Part shown: piece after piece, positions 24,401 through 48,834 of the stretch
Layout: each line of letters starts with the position of its first letter
Numbering within the stretch: the stretch's first letter is position 1
Origin: Diadema setosum
Taxonomy: Eukaryota; Echinodermata; Echinoidea; Diadematoida; Diadematidae
Assembly (NCBI RefSeq): GCF_964275005.1
Contig: NC_092694.1
Location: 32,004,967-32,068,966 of the forward strand
Direction: 5' to 3'
Length of the DNA: 64,000 nt
The notes under the pieces: generated by a model
The model's database searches: none
Told to the model about the DNA's origin: nothing
What the model saw: only the letters and a program-made list of their open reading frames with translations
Position numbers and translations under genes: made by a program

Positions 24401-27112
24401 GATTAACTCTTCCAAAGGGGATGTAGTGGTACCAAAACAATTCATGATTGCTGTACTGGACCAATTTTTGGCATTGAATCAGTCTCAGCTGTCAAGCTGG
24501 CTAGCGCTGAGGAAGTGAAAAAGACCCTCGAAGATGATTGGCTATCAAATTTCTGTCTAGATCATCTGTGCCCTCAAAGAAGGTTATGGTCCTTCAGATG
24601 ATACGAGAAGAGAGGGAAGCATTTTCAATGTGAGAAGACATTGGGAATATAAGTAGCCTTCACATGAAGATAACCCTACTGATCTAATCCCAGTGCAGAA
24701 AACGTACATATCTATTCCTCGCACACTGCTTTGTGAAGTTAAAGACTACATCCAAGGTCTCTTATAGAAGAACTGGATAAGGAAATCTTCTCCCTGTACT
24801 CTTCCCCAGTGGTTTGCATGTGGAAGCAAGATGGATCACTGCGCCTGCATTATCGAGCCCTCTATGCTAAGACCATACCTCACATACAGGATGTTCTCGA
24901 CAGCCTTGGTGGAAACTAGTGGTTTTCCACCCTTAACCAAGGGAAAGCCTATCACCAGGGTTTCGTTGCAGAGGGATGCAAGAACGTGACAACATATGTC
25001 ACCCCTGGGGGTTGTACGAATGGAACAGGATCCCATTTGGTTTCACACATGCCCCTGCTGTGTTCCAAAGGTGCATGTAGAGTTGTCTGGAGGAGTTGAG
25101 TGGTGATATCTCTCATGTCTACCTTTATGATGTGTTGGTCTCCACTTCAACTATCGGAGACCCCACCAAACATCTATGGCAAGTCCGCCTGAGGTTGAAA
25201 GCCAAAGGGATCAAACTGAAACCATCCAAGTGTCATTTCTTTGAGAGGGAAGTGAAGCACTTCGGAAGGATTGTATCCTCTGAGGGCCATCGTTCAGATC
25301 CAGCAGGAGTCCAGGCTGTGGAAGCTCTTCAGGAAAAGACACGCAAGACAGAAGGTGAGCTGAGGTGTGTACTTGGACTCCTGGGCTACTGTCAGCAGTA
25401 TCTTCCAAAATTTCTCAAAGACAGCTACACCACTGTATAACCTCCTTTCCATCTCCCCTGAGTACGAGGGAGGGACAGCGTGCGGGAAAGGGAAGAAGAG
25501 TGACCATGTACTTCCTTTTAATCACCCAATCGAGGGGACAGACAACCACCACAAGATCCCGAGCTCCTTGATTGATAGCATGTGGCAAGCACCTGTCATG
25601 GCATTTCCAGATTTTGAGAAACCGTTTGTGTTGCACACAGATGCTTCCAACCAGGGACGAGGGGCTGTGCTGTACCAGAAGAAAGGAGAGAAACTCAGGG
25701 TGATTGCCTACGCCTCATGAACCTTGACAACAGTGGAAAAACGGTATCACCTTCATTCTGGGAAACTGGAATTTCTCACACTGAAATGGGCCATTGATAT
25801 GTGATCAATTCAGAACTACATGTACCTGTATTACCACCTTTCATAGTGTACACCGAAAATAATCCATTCATGTATGTTCTGACTTCCGCAAAGCTCAATG
25901 CTACAGGTCTGCGCTTGGTGGGAGAGCTAGCAGATTTCTCCTTCACAGCAAGTACTGGCCTGGAAGAATCAACATGGATGCTGACTCCCTTTCCCGTGAG
26001 CCCTTGGACTACTCCGCAATGCATGATTTTACTGAGTGCATCTCCCCTACAACACTCGGTGCTGTCCGCACAGAATATGGACTGCTCTGAAAGTGTTTCA
26101 TGAAGGAAAACATCCAGTATCCAAGAGAGGCAGCAGCTGCCCAGACAGACATGCCAAATCCTGGGGGAATGGAAGAAGCTTGAAATTGATGAACATGGTA
26201 TACTTCGTTGCAGAACTGCATGTCTCCAGCTCGTCCTCAAAAAAGAATATTGCGCCCTGGTTTAAAGGGAATGATACATCATTATGGGCCATCTTGGACG
26301 AGAAAAGGTACATCTGGACAGAGAACATTTCTTCTGGCCAAACATGGTGGACGATGCCACTGATTTCATCACACACAAGTGCAAGTGTCTCAGACAGAAG
26401 AAACCAGATTACTAAGGCACCTCTTGTCAACAGTGAATCTACCCATTCCTTCGAGTTAGTCTCCACTGACTTTGTTCACTTAGAGAAGAGCACAGTAGCT
26501 ACTAATATTCTAATGATCATAGGCCACATCACCCCAATTCCCAGGCATATCCCACCTGAAACAAGAGTAGGAAAATAGCTGCAGACATCATCTTTAATCA
26601 TTATTGTCCAGTACGGTTTCCCCAACAACTGCACCATAACCATGGGAGAGAGTTTGAAAACAACCTCTTCAAGTGACTGCAAGAACTTTTCAGTGTTGGC
26701 CATTCTAGGACTACCCCACACCATCCTCAAGGTAATGGCTATATTGAATGGTTTACCCGCACCCTGCTAGGAATGTCACGTTCACTACCAAAAGGGGAAA
26801 ATGCCCACTGAAAGGCATCTGTTGACAAAGTCGTGCATGCATACAACTGTATGCGGAATGAAATAGGTTTCTCCCCCTCATTCCTGTTGTTCAGCCGTCA
26901 TCCAAGGCTACTGATCGACCTTGCCTTTGGCTTTGAACATGAGACAGAGGAACAGAGTGAGAGCATGGAGGCCTTCGTCACATGCTTGCAGAGACAAATG
27001 GAGCAGGTCTATGACATCGCTGTGAGGAATGCTGGACAGGCAGCTGCCTGTTCCATTTCATCCTTTTATCATCTTAGCACCCTGTACACTTACAGGGGTG
27101 TCACAATGATAT
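21405..27112 (+). mobile_element. decayed Ty3/Gypsy-type LTR retroelement (fossil)
   Basis: Fossil retroelement, plus strand. Recognisable parts in order: gag-like region (about 21.6-23.0 kb), aspartic-protease-like region (about 23.0-23.3 kb), reverse transcriptase (about 24.75-25.4 kb), RNase H (about 25.55-25.95 kb) and an integrase-like region (about 26.1-27.05 kb). The gag-PR-RT-RH-IN order points to Ty3/Gypsy. A part between protease and reverse transcriptase occurs twice. Short similar words near both ends (TTTTATCAT ... CAGGGGTGT) may be remnants of terminal repeats, but no clear LTR pair is visible. It is broken in many places (more than ten), so it is old and inactive. Confidence 0.8.
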
Positions 27113-28345
27113 AAAGGTACTAATTAAGAAAATGAATCCCCTCCTACACATAGGAAATTCTGTAAGTCTTGCATAAAAGAGGTATTTCCAGAATGAAAGA
27201 TTGTTTTGTATACGGTACTCATATAAAGCAAACACAATGTACTTTTTTGGTATGGGACCTACAGTGTATGTACATGTATATGATATACCACATACCACAA
27301 TATACCACAAATTTTGTGTCAGTGACCAGTATGAAAACAGAAAGCTGTGTATGGGAATGTCCTAATATTTCAAAGCAACTGCTGTACACATTCAATGCCC
27401 TTCCCACAAGAATGGTCTTATGGGTCTGCACTCAAAGGTATAGAGAATGTGGTCAGAGCACACTGCTTTAGAGCAAGTTCCTTCTTCAAGGCATGTAACT
27501 ATTGTGCGGGTACATAATGCGGTCAACACATTAATACAATGTTTATAAAGATTTTTCGAGGTAATCATGTAACATATAAAATGTCTACTACTAAAAGATG
27601 ATAGGATTTCTGTAAGAAGTTGACAGGTTCTTTCATATGATACAGACAAAAAAAAAAATAACTGTAATCCACATTAATAGACTTTTTTTCATATGACACA
27701 AAGCATTAGGCTACTATGCCACATAAAAAAAGATTCCACCTTAAAAACAGCTCAGTTTTAGAAAATGTACTAAGCATGGAAACAAATGCTGATTTTCACA
27801 ACACCACACCACCAAAATTACCCGATACACACAATTTCATTAAATATATACCCAACTGTATATACCTATACCCACAGTACACAATTTTTGACAAACGACA
27901 TAATTAGCAAGAGTTGACTATGAGTAAAATCAGCCCAATTTTCAAACAACCTCCACCTCTCAAAATAATTCCCAACAGAGTAACTTGAAAGCCCCTAAAT
28001 GTGAGGATAATTATCAACAGAAGGTAAACACATCGATTAAAAAAAAAGGAATCATTTTTGTCACAAGCCAATGCCTCTCCTTCATAGGTATGTACACAAT
28101 TTGGCCAAGAATATGCAAAGTCTGCAAAGTTACAGCACATATACACAGGCGACTCCTGCTACAATACAGTCCTCAGGATTGGCAGTTTTCTTTTGGTATA
28201 TCAAAATATTGTTATAGCAAAGATACACAGACAATAATTTTGGTACCTAAATATTGTACTTTGTTGTACATAACAAAATTTGTTATTACAATGTTTGGAA
28301 TAATGGCAGCAGACTGTACTTTCAAAGGTGGTCATTTACTTTCCC
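27113..28345. other. gene-free stretch, downstream flank of PCS-like copy 3
   Basis: At about 28160-28290 lies a partial copy of the CAGTG...GTTATA element family (CAATACAGTCCTCAGGATTG, TGTTATAGCAAAG). It presumably contains the 3' UTR of the gene at 28346-29008; I did not find a confident polyadenylation signal. Confidence 0.45.
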
Positions 28346-29008
28346 TCATCCTACTATCATGAAACCGCGGTACTTCCCAGCATCTTTATCAAAGGTGTTC
28401 ATGCAGCGGAACAGGTCTTCCGCTTTGACCCAGCAGTCGGTGGTGTTGAACCATGTGTCCAGCAGCAAGAACCGGTCGGACGGCTGGTGGTACCCCGCTA
28501 GCAGGCTGAAGTGACCATGCACAAAATCATTCTGCCCCAAGTCGTACTCATCAAAGTTTACGATCACGCCCTTTTGGGAGTCGACAAGAGATAGAGCGGA
28601 TGATGCCATGGTGCGAAACTCATCCACGCTGCTCTCATCGACATGAACCTTGACCACCGGGAGTCCGTGAGCCTTCAGGAGGGTTTCAATTTCCAGCATC
28701 GTTGCTCCAGCTTTGTCGATAGTCTCAAAGTCCAGAGCTCTTTTGGTCTCGTCAAAATCAAACATGTTGCCCTCCTTGTATGGCACGTCCTCAAGGGGGC
28801 ACTCGGATTGGTCTGACGGTTTGGGATACTTTCTTCCAAGATGCCTGGCGCTCATCACCAGTGCGGAGGACTGGATGCCACAGAACGTATCGTTCTCCTG
28901 CTCCTTGAAGAGTCGGATAAGGAGCTTCTGGTGGGCGGGGCTCTCATCCAGCATCCTCCGGCCTTCATCGCTATGGAAAGGGATCTTGTCCTGCACACGA
29001 TCAGCCAT
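28346..29008 (-). CDS. half-size phytochelatin synthase-like protein (peptidase C83), copy 3
   Basis: 220 aa, one coding exon, the most divergent of the three paralogs. Triad: Cys43 (TFCGIQSSALVMSAR), His166 (GHFSLLAGYH) and Asp184 (RFLLLDTW); the His-Asp spacing is again 18. The LAGYH block is closest to the GGYH of plant PCS. The common features are Cys70 before DVPYK, the FR...A..ALS helix and the C-terminal RGFMIVG before the stop. No Cys-rich C-terminal domain. The expected reaction is hydrolysis or transpeptidation of glutathione or its S-conjugates (family knowledge, not shown here). The gene lies head-to-head with ELP3, whose ATG is 3.0 kb away. The ATG (MADRVQDK) is 8 nt after a strong 3' splice site, TGTTTTCTTTGCAG. 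Confidence 0.85.
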   Translation of the reverse strand: MADRVQDKIPFHSDEGRRMLDESPAHQKLLIRLFKEQENDTFCGIQSSALVMSARHLGRKYPKPSDQSECPLEDVPYKEGNMFDFDETKRALDFETIDKAGATMLEIETLLKAHGLPVVKVHVDESSVDEFRTMASSALSLVDSQKGVIVNFDEYDLGQNDFVHGHFSLLAGYHQPSDRFLLLDTWFNTTDCWVKAEDLFRCMNTFDKDAGKYRGFMIVG

Positions 29009-29035
29009 GCTGTTTCCTGCAAAGAAAACAGCATG
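29009..29035 (-). other. 3' splice site of a 5'-UTR intron, PCS-like copy 3
   Basis: The minus strand reads GCTGTTTTCTTTGCAG, then GAAACAGC, then the ATG; exon edge at 29016. This is the clearest of the three acceptors and fixes the pattern seen in copies 1 and 2. Confidence 0.7.
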
Positions 29036-31899
29036 TATGTTTGTAGGGTTACGATAAATATGGTGACATCAAACTCAAGTAACCTGAGAGGATTTCCTTA
29101 GGTACAGTATGCAATAAACTCTGCATCTAGATATTAAAATGGAATGACCTCTATAGGCATTTGATCAACTTTCATTTGTAGGATGTAGAATATTTTTCAG
29201 AGACTGCCTTTCCTTTTTCTTTTTTTTCCTTGAGATTTGCATAAGCAAATTATAATGGGACTTTACAGTAAATTGTCTTTATTCTTGAATACCAAGGTAC
29301 CTGTTAAAATGCCTCGATAAACCTCAGTAATTTTTTCCAGGTGTAATTTTTATATCTGTCACGTTTTGCACACAAAAGAAAAATAATTCTCTCTTAGTCT
29401 TACAATACCATGACAGCCCAGTTTGTTCAAACTACAGTGTAAAAACTGTACCTGTATTATAAAAGCTTGAACTTGAAGTATACTGCTCAGTGGTCAATAG
29501 AGCAATCTAGTTGCTTTTATACAGGAAAACAAACACAACAATATAAATGGTACAAAGTTAAAGGGATGGTATTGTTGTGTAATGATACACAAAGTTATCA
29601 CTACCCCCTCCCATTCTACATTGATGACTGGACATACACCACCAGTTCACCTCCACCAGTCAATGACCTCTACCAATACTCTCCACCTCATCCAGTGAGT
29701 CATCGACCTTCATCATCCCTTGAGTACTTCTAGCCCCATCTAATTTACGACCAGGCTAAGCCAAACCTAAACATCCTGCCCTTCCTCCATTGATTACTTA
29801 GAATTGTTGTTAAATCCAAATCCAAGAATACTACCTCCTCTTTAAAACTAGTCCCGCCTTTGTTCCTATACCAACCAAAGTTTTGCCCAATTAAAACCCC
29901 TCTTTAACATGAAGACTCCACCCCCATTCACCCATCCATAGTGTGTCACAACAGTGTAACCAGTAACCAGCAGTGTAATCCTCGTGACTGAATGTATGAT
30001 CAGAGAATTGGATCATGTCTTGAAGAAGACTTAAGGAGTTCGGATTCAACATCCACCATGGGAACATGCCACCTTCGGATTGCTCTCTGATATTATTGTA
30101 AAGGCGACTTGCACTTGTAAACTTTTGGAGTCTTGAGTTATAAACTTAAACTCAAGAAATAAATATACTCTGAAAGACAAATCCAGTCTCCGGAGCCTAC
30201 GTTTCTCTTGCGTCTTCATATGCATATCTGGACTTGGTACCTCTATATCAATCAATGAACATACCGATCCCGAGTAGCTAAACACCGCTACACAACAGTA
30301 TAGTTCTGAATTGGTTGAGGTGAGGATACAGGTTTCACTTTTTGCGAGAAAATTAGAATGGCTGAGATATCCAAAAACAAAGAGATCCTTTCTAAAAAAA
30401 TAAAAATAAAAAGTGTAACCCACCTTTTATCAGGACCACTTTGTTTTGCTTTGTTTTTGGATATCTCAGCCTTTCCAAAACTGATTTTCATCAAATAAAC
30501 TTTGAATTCCTCTTAGAATTCATATCCTCTTAAATATTATATATGGGCCTATTAAAAGTGGTTTCTAATTATATTGCAAAAAGGTAAAATCTGAATCCCC
30601 ATCATATATGGGATGTACAGATGTAATCTAGACAGTAGAGAAAGTGCTGGTTATATGTGTGTAGGTGAATGAAAGCTCTTCTCTGAAATCAAAGCTTTAA
30701 TTGGAAGGGTACGTGGCAGTCATTAAAACATGAACACACCATGATGAATACAATAAAACTTATGTACAAGTAATATTACGGTAGATACCCGGTATAGGCT
30801 AGACAGTGAATCCTGTATTCACTACTTTGAAATGTCAACAATATTCAGTAAACTCTACATCCCGAAAGAAACCACTGAGATAACATATTGTAACAAGTCC
30901 CCTTCGGCCTTGCGTCTCGCGTCTGCTGCTAGAGGCACAGCTCTGAATGAGACCAGGGAGGTTTTCTCTTCCCATCTCCCTGATGAGACAGCTGACAGAC
31001 GAACGATCGTCTTTCGGGGGTTGCCCAAGCCAAGCCCAGACAATTACACAAGCAATTAAAGGCCAGGGTGGTGAGATTACCTGATGAGTTGCGGTGTACC
31101 TGCTGCCTTCTGGGTGCTGGCAGAGAGCTAGGAAGCTGGGAGCTGGTGTACTTCTGTTCCTATTCAGAGCATATGCATTTGGGCCTTGGCCTTGTTCAGT
31201 GCTTCTGAGCCGTTTTATATTCAAAGATTCTACAATCTTTGATATATTGCTATATTGCTGAGCGTGGACAGGTGTCATTGCATGGCGCATCCACACGACA
31301 CCGACTGTTCTCTATGATTTTCTCACCTCACACAGAGCAGCATGCATGAGAAATAATGCTGCAAACTTCTAGTCTAAATTCAGGCAATGCTCTTGACAGT
31401 CTTGTCGTCAATATACGTTTCGTGTCTAAAAAATATCATGCATGTTTCATAAACAAATAATACGGCAAATTATGCTGATATGTACATTTATAATAATACT
31501 ATGATCAAGAATTTGAATCGTGATATAAGAATTGATAATTCCAATTAAAGACAAATTCTCATTCTGTCTTGCAAGCAAGCTAACATCAACAAACCGGAAG
31601 AGCACCCCGAGGGCCCACCACACTGCACTGCACTACTACACACATCAACGGTGTCGTCTACTACTGTATCACGCATGGACTGTGTGTGTGTGGTGTTGGT
31701 AAATTCTGCGCTTGCGACAGACAGAATCATCCCGATCTCCATCCCCTGATTTCACTCTACGAGTGCACAATAATGACTTAATTGTGGTAGTCGTAATACC
31801 AGTATTGGACAGCCAATTTAGAATCGTTACCTTCCACCAAATTAGTGTGGGTATTCGTTGAACATTTTCATTTAATTTTTCACTGCCTGCGGTCACTCC
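29036..31899. other. region between PCS-like copy 3 and ELP3
   Basis: Should hold the 5'-UTR intron, first exon and promoter of copy 3. Candidate minus-strand donors exist (for example CATCAG/GTAATC near 31080 and GTGTGAG/GTGAGA near 31326) but none can be chosen. The longest minus-strand frame here (30835-31296) resembles nothing known to me. Confidence 0.4.
30346..30477. mobile_element. hairpin element with GGCTGAGATATCCAAAAACA arms
   Basis: Arms at about 30358-30383 (GGCTGAGATATCCAAAAACA) and 30448-30472 (TGTTTTTGGATATCTCAGCC) are exact reverse complements over at least 20 bp. About 130 bp in all. Non-autonomous foldback element. Confidence 0.75.
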
Positions 31900-32042
31900 A
31901 CGTACGCACATATTGTGCCATACGTTCGCCACAGCTCTCGCGATCGCGATCGCGGTCACTCGGATCTCGATCGCGGTCACTCGGATCTCGGATCCGCTAG
32001 CCGTGCTGTTCACGTTGATGCCAAATTTCTGAGTTTTTCAAG
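31900..32042 (+). promoter_or_regulatory. CpG-rich ELP3 promoter / 5' UTR with 21-bp tandem repeat
   Basis: CpG-dense DNA just upstream of the ELP3 start, in contrast to the AT-rich surroundings, and without a TATA box. A 21-bp unit containing CGCGGTCACTCGGATCTC occurs twice without mismatch (31948-31968 and 31969-31989), preceded by the self-complementary CGCGATCGCGATCGCG (31939-31954). It may serve ELP3 and, in the opposite direction, PCS-like copy 3 (inference). Confidence 0.55.
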
Positions 32043-44748
<12,706 letters not shown>

Positions 44749-44825
44749 AGAGACAGTGGAAAAAAAAAAGCAGCAAGGCAGGATTTCACCCCTGTTTAGT
44801 TGCCATGATGTAGTTCAGTACTTCT

Positions 44826-45310
44826 GTCAACTTAGGTGTCGGAACAGGGAACTACTACATCGCCGGCTGGGATGATAACATGACGGGACAGATTTGTCAG
44901 AGCTGGATGCGGAGTGATAATGTGAGAACATCAAGGCAAAGTTTCCATCCCTGCCGCAAGGATGGCTCTATATCTGCACCTTTGTATGTCAGCTCAAGAG
45001 CAAGAATGAGGAACGACTTCTTCAGGTGTGGGTTGGAAATAGAGCCACACTGTGTGCCTTGATGCATTGCTTTTACTATGAAGCTGCAGATATGTTGGTT
45101 TAGAGTGACCGTACATTGTAACAGATGCTCCGAGACAAACTAGTACCTCTGCCATCTCGCACATGGCAACACAGAAGTGTTAAAGGTTTGCAAGCCGGGA
45201 TACAAGCTAGACAAGGCTTAGCGTATCAATGTTGCTCTTGTGGGTTGAAAAAAAAAACAGCAAAGCATTGTGTCACCTCTACTACTATGCTGTGATGAAG
45301 TCTAGAACAT
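44826..45310 (+). pseudogene. decayed partial duplicates of ELP3 last exon and 3' UTR
   Basis: At 44837-44876, GGTGTCGGAACAGGGAACTA leads a stretch matching exon 14 around 44671-44710 (GVGT.NYY). At about 45190-45305 a second stretch matches 44695-44818: GCAAGCCGGGATACAAGCTA against GCAAGCTGGGTTACGAGCTA, then the A-run with CAGCAA(A/G)GCA, TTTCACC/TGTCACC, and ATG(C/A)TGTGATGAAGT against ATGATGTAGT. Both are short, out of context and unlikely to be coding. They look like tandem duplications of the gene end. Confidence 0.6.
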
Positions 45311-45658
45311 ATCTTATGATGAGATTTGGTTATTTGTAATCTCAGGGTGTTACCTTGCTGTGTCTTTTACAAACTGATACAGTTTTAGCAAAAATTTCTG
45401 CATATGGTCAAGATAAAAATGATTCAGATATTGTTTCCTACTCTAAAGTAATCCAACTCATATTATTTTCTCTTATTTCAATGATGTTTCTTTTTCACGC
45501 ATGTTGTTTGGTTCACTACCATTATTTATTATCACAAAATTCCAAGTTGACTGATATTTGTGAAATTTTGAGTTGCAAAAACAGTGCCTCCTGTAAAACA
45601 AATGCGCTGTATATAGTCTCCAAGCTTGGAAATTGGTAACTTTTCTCCTGAAAAGGGA

Positions 45659-45834
45659 TACAGTGCACTCCTGAACGAGCATGGAAATAATGAAATTCTG
45701 GTTACAACAAAGTAAAAATTCAGGCAGGAACATTATCTGCTCTATGTCTTTTATTGTTTATTTGTTCGACTACAACGAAATTTTGATATAACAAAATTGA
45801 ACTGCTTTCTTCATTATAACAGGAGTCCACTGTA
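45659..45834. mobile_element. CAGTG-GACTCCCGTTATAACG element, copy C
   Basis: 176 bp between TACAGTGCACTCCTGAACGA and TTATAACAGGAGTCCACTGTA, with GACTACAACGAAATTTTGAT inside. More diverged than copy B at 33927-34116; TA at both ends. Confidence 0.8.
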
Positions 45835-47648
45835 GTAATCTCATTCATTACTTTGGTTCTCGATGGCAAATGCAAGCACTTGCAAAATTGTCTTTACCAG
45901 GTCCAAATTCGTGAAATATGCTTGTGTACACAATCAAGGCGTAAGCAATTGCCTTGCCAGAGCTTCATTTGTCAATGTCTGACACAACAGGCGTAATTTT
46001 TAAAACTTATACTGTTTCCTGAATGATCATGGCAAATACAATTTGTATTTCATTTTCATTAGGAATGATACCAAACACCAGAATGTGTTTTAAGCTTAAA
46101 TAGGTGTGAATAGCATTGAGATTGTACATAAGATACCACTGAATATTGCTAGTCTATACAACTTATTCTTTCGCAATGGGAGAACATTAAATTTGACTTT
46201 CATTAATAAACGTATACAGTACAGTGTATCAGTGTTGTGCACGAGGTTGTCTTCTTTTTTTCCCCCATCTACTATACATAAACCCTAATAACCTAAATTA
46301 GGAGTGTGTGATGTTGTTTGATGTTGGCAAATCACGAAAGTCGCAGTTAACAAGACCAGAATTTCCCTCAATGTTTATGCGTAGGTAAGATTCCTGAATT
46401 CATACTATATTATATATGCGACTGTGCATCACAAATTGAACAAAAAGTCACATGCCCTGATTTTACAAGAGGACTCAAAATATTTAGTCCTCTAAAAACA
46501 TCAACCTAGTCAATCTTCAGTTTTTCACATTTTCTGAAAGAGCAATTCATGTACATTATCCTTAAGTTTTGGATCATAAAATGAATCAGAAATTGTGCAT
46601 GTAGCGGGTTTTCTTGAACACTATTTTTGTGGGATAATATAAGGTTTGTCTTGGAGACCCCTTTATATTTCTTAAAACCCTGTACACTTCACTTTCGACT
46701 CAAAGAACTTTTGAAAGAATGATGCTACTGCTTTGAAGTTGGCATTAGACATGGAGAGAATGTGTTGATAGTTCTTGCTCAATATCAGCTTAAGCTGATA
46801 ATCTCTTCATTGTTGTTGCTGTCGAGTTCTACATCCTGTTTTTTTTGTCCCATTCATTGCACCTTGCACAGCTTTGCAAGATTAAGCACTTGAATAGACC
46901 CTGTACTTCAGAGCCTCTTTTCTCAGTACACATACACACTTTTATAGAGTATTTGCTTTCTTTCCAATATTTCGGTAGGTTAGGAGAGTACATTTGAATT
47001 GAGTTATACATCATTTTAAAGCTTATAGTCTGCCCTTTCGGAGTGTGTCCTTAAAGGGACATTCCAGACGATTTTCATAATTTCACATCATGTAGTACAT
47101 AAATTGACAACTCCATGTATAGATTTGTGCAATTTATTGTGGTTCTTGAGCAGAGAAACAATACTTTGAGAAAAACTTAAACAAATTACACTGAACAAGG
47201 ATGATGACATAGGAGGTTCACATATTTCAGAAATGTAGCAGTGTAATTCCATTACAATACCGGTACCGCTTGCTTGCGAGTTCACCTGTGTGTAATCTAT
47301 GCATGCCTTCTTCTTTTGTTCTGCTTCCTTGAGCCCCAACTCATGCATTCTTATGGCGACTCTGCCATGTCATCATCCTTGTTCATTGCAATTTGTTCTA
47401 AATTTTGAAAATATTCTTATTTTTCATCCCAATTACCATATACATGTATTCTGTAACTTTGTCCTCAGTATAACTAATTCATAGTTGTTCAAATGTAAAA
47501 ATATGAAAATCATCCAGAGGTCTCCTTTAACTAAAAATCCACATCTGGTGACTTTTTGTTCGTTTTGTGATGCAGGGTCACATACAGTAAACTTGCCATA
47601 TGCACGTCTTGGTACAGTGTACAAGTAGCTCAAAGATATTATATAAAC
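45835..47648. other. gene-free stretch downstream of ELP3
   Basis: AT-rich, with no conserved frame or element recognised. Confidence 0.5.
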
Positions 47649-48018
47649 TACAGTTGAACCTCTCGTATCTGGACAAGTCGGGACCGGGGCTCATCCGGAT
47701 AAGGGATTTGGCCGGATACGGGAGACTCAATGCTTTATACGTGTACATATACATACACATGTACTGATATAGCCCATTGCAGTACCACATGTAGTAATGT
47801 GTATACTGCAGCCTTTTCATTGTTACACTCAGTAACAGACCCCCAAATAGAGGTGTATGTTAATGTTGGAAGTAATATGTAATTCATGTGTGTTTGTGTA
47901 GGAGTTCTCAAGGAGTTGGGAATCCCCCTTTCCTCCCGTAATTATTAAAAAAAAAAAAAATCACGGCGAGATTGCGTCCGTATAATAGAGAGATCCGGAT
48001 AAGAGAGGTTCAACTGTA
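47649..48018. mobile_element. CAGTTGAACCTCTC TIR element
   Basis: 370 bp with inverted ends TACAGTTGAACCTCTCGTAT and the reverse complement of TACAGTTGAACCTCTCTTAT, continuing into CCGGAT words. TA at both edges. The CAGTTGAACC-type ends resemble Tigger/pogo elements. No transposase. Confidence 0.85.
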
Positions 48019-48057
48019 TGTGTGTACATAGTATACAAATGTATTAATATTCATTTG

Positions 48058-48312
48058 TATATGAAGAATTTGTTTGCAAAAACCGATAAGTCCATTTTTA
48101 AAGATTTTGAAGTACGGTTCCTGTCAAAGTACAAAATAATACCTTTAAAATGATATATTGGTCACTACATATAAAGGTACATTTTTGAAGTTATGGTCAA
48201 AAGAAGCAAAAATTTTCTTATTATTCTCTTTATTTTTCTTGACCTTTAATCGCAAATATCTCAATTTGGCAAATATGGACTTATCGGTTTTTGCAAACAA
48301 ACTCTTCATATA
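48058..48312. mobile_element. inverted-repeat element with GCAAAAACCGATAAGTCCAT arms
   Basis: 255 bp. The arms TATATGAAGAATTTGTTTGC...GATAAGTCCAT (from 48058) and their reverse complement (to 48312) agree over about 38 bp with one difference. It lies 40 bp from the previous element. Confidence 0.85.
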
Positions 48313-48834
48313 AAGATAAATTTATGCATACCTAGTACATGTATGTGGTATGAATTCAGCAACCGTGACTCGGGTGTGGCGGGCAAAACATTGAGAATGG
48401 AGTAATGAATGTTAAGGGTGTGTATGTGTCAAGAATTATTGTAGTTGGCCAATGCATGTACAATTGTATGATGTTAGGCTTGTCTCAAAAGGCTATGAAA
48501 ATGAAAGGCATTAATTTTTTGGAGATTTTTTTTACGTGACTGGTGGTGGTAGAGCTTGATCACATCCCTGGTGCCTTGTACAGAAGTGTAGAAACCAAAA
48601 TGAATTTCTGCATCGATTTAGAATTGCCTTCCTAGATTGGTGGACAAAGAAAATTTGTGATTCTCTTTGTCACAGGAAAATCTTTACATAAGATCAACAC
48701 AAACAAAGTAAGCACACAAAATTCAAAACATAATTTTGCAATCACAGTTTAATGTCACATATTTTGTACATCACTGTATGAAATATGCTGTTAGAATTGA
48801 AAAAAAAAAAAATACTGGCATATAAATAATCAAC

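Noticed and set aside
25776-26466. Minus-strand open frames within the retroelement region
   Set aside because: Antisense shadows of the plus-strand fossil element.
30835-31296. 153-codon minus-strand frame upstream of PCS-like copy 3
   Set aside because: No recognisable domain or compositional sign of coding; it could overlap the unlocated 5'-UTR exon but is not supported as a protein gene.
31669-32013. 114-codon minus-strand frame over the ELP3 promoter
   Set aside because: Lies in CpG-rich promoter DNA; its repeated EIRVTAI words just reflect the 21-bp tandem repeat.
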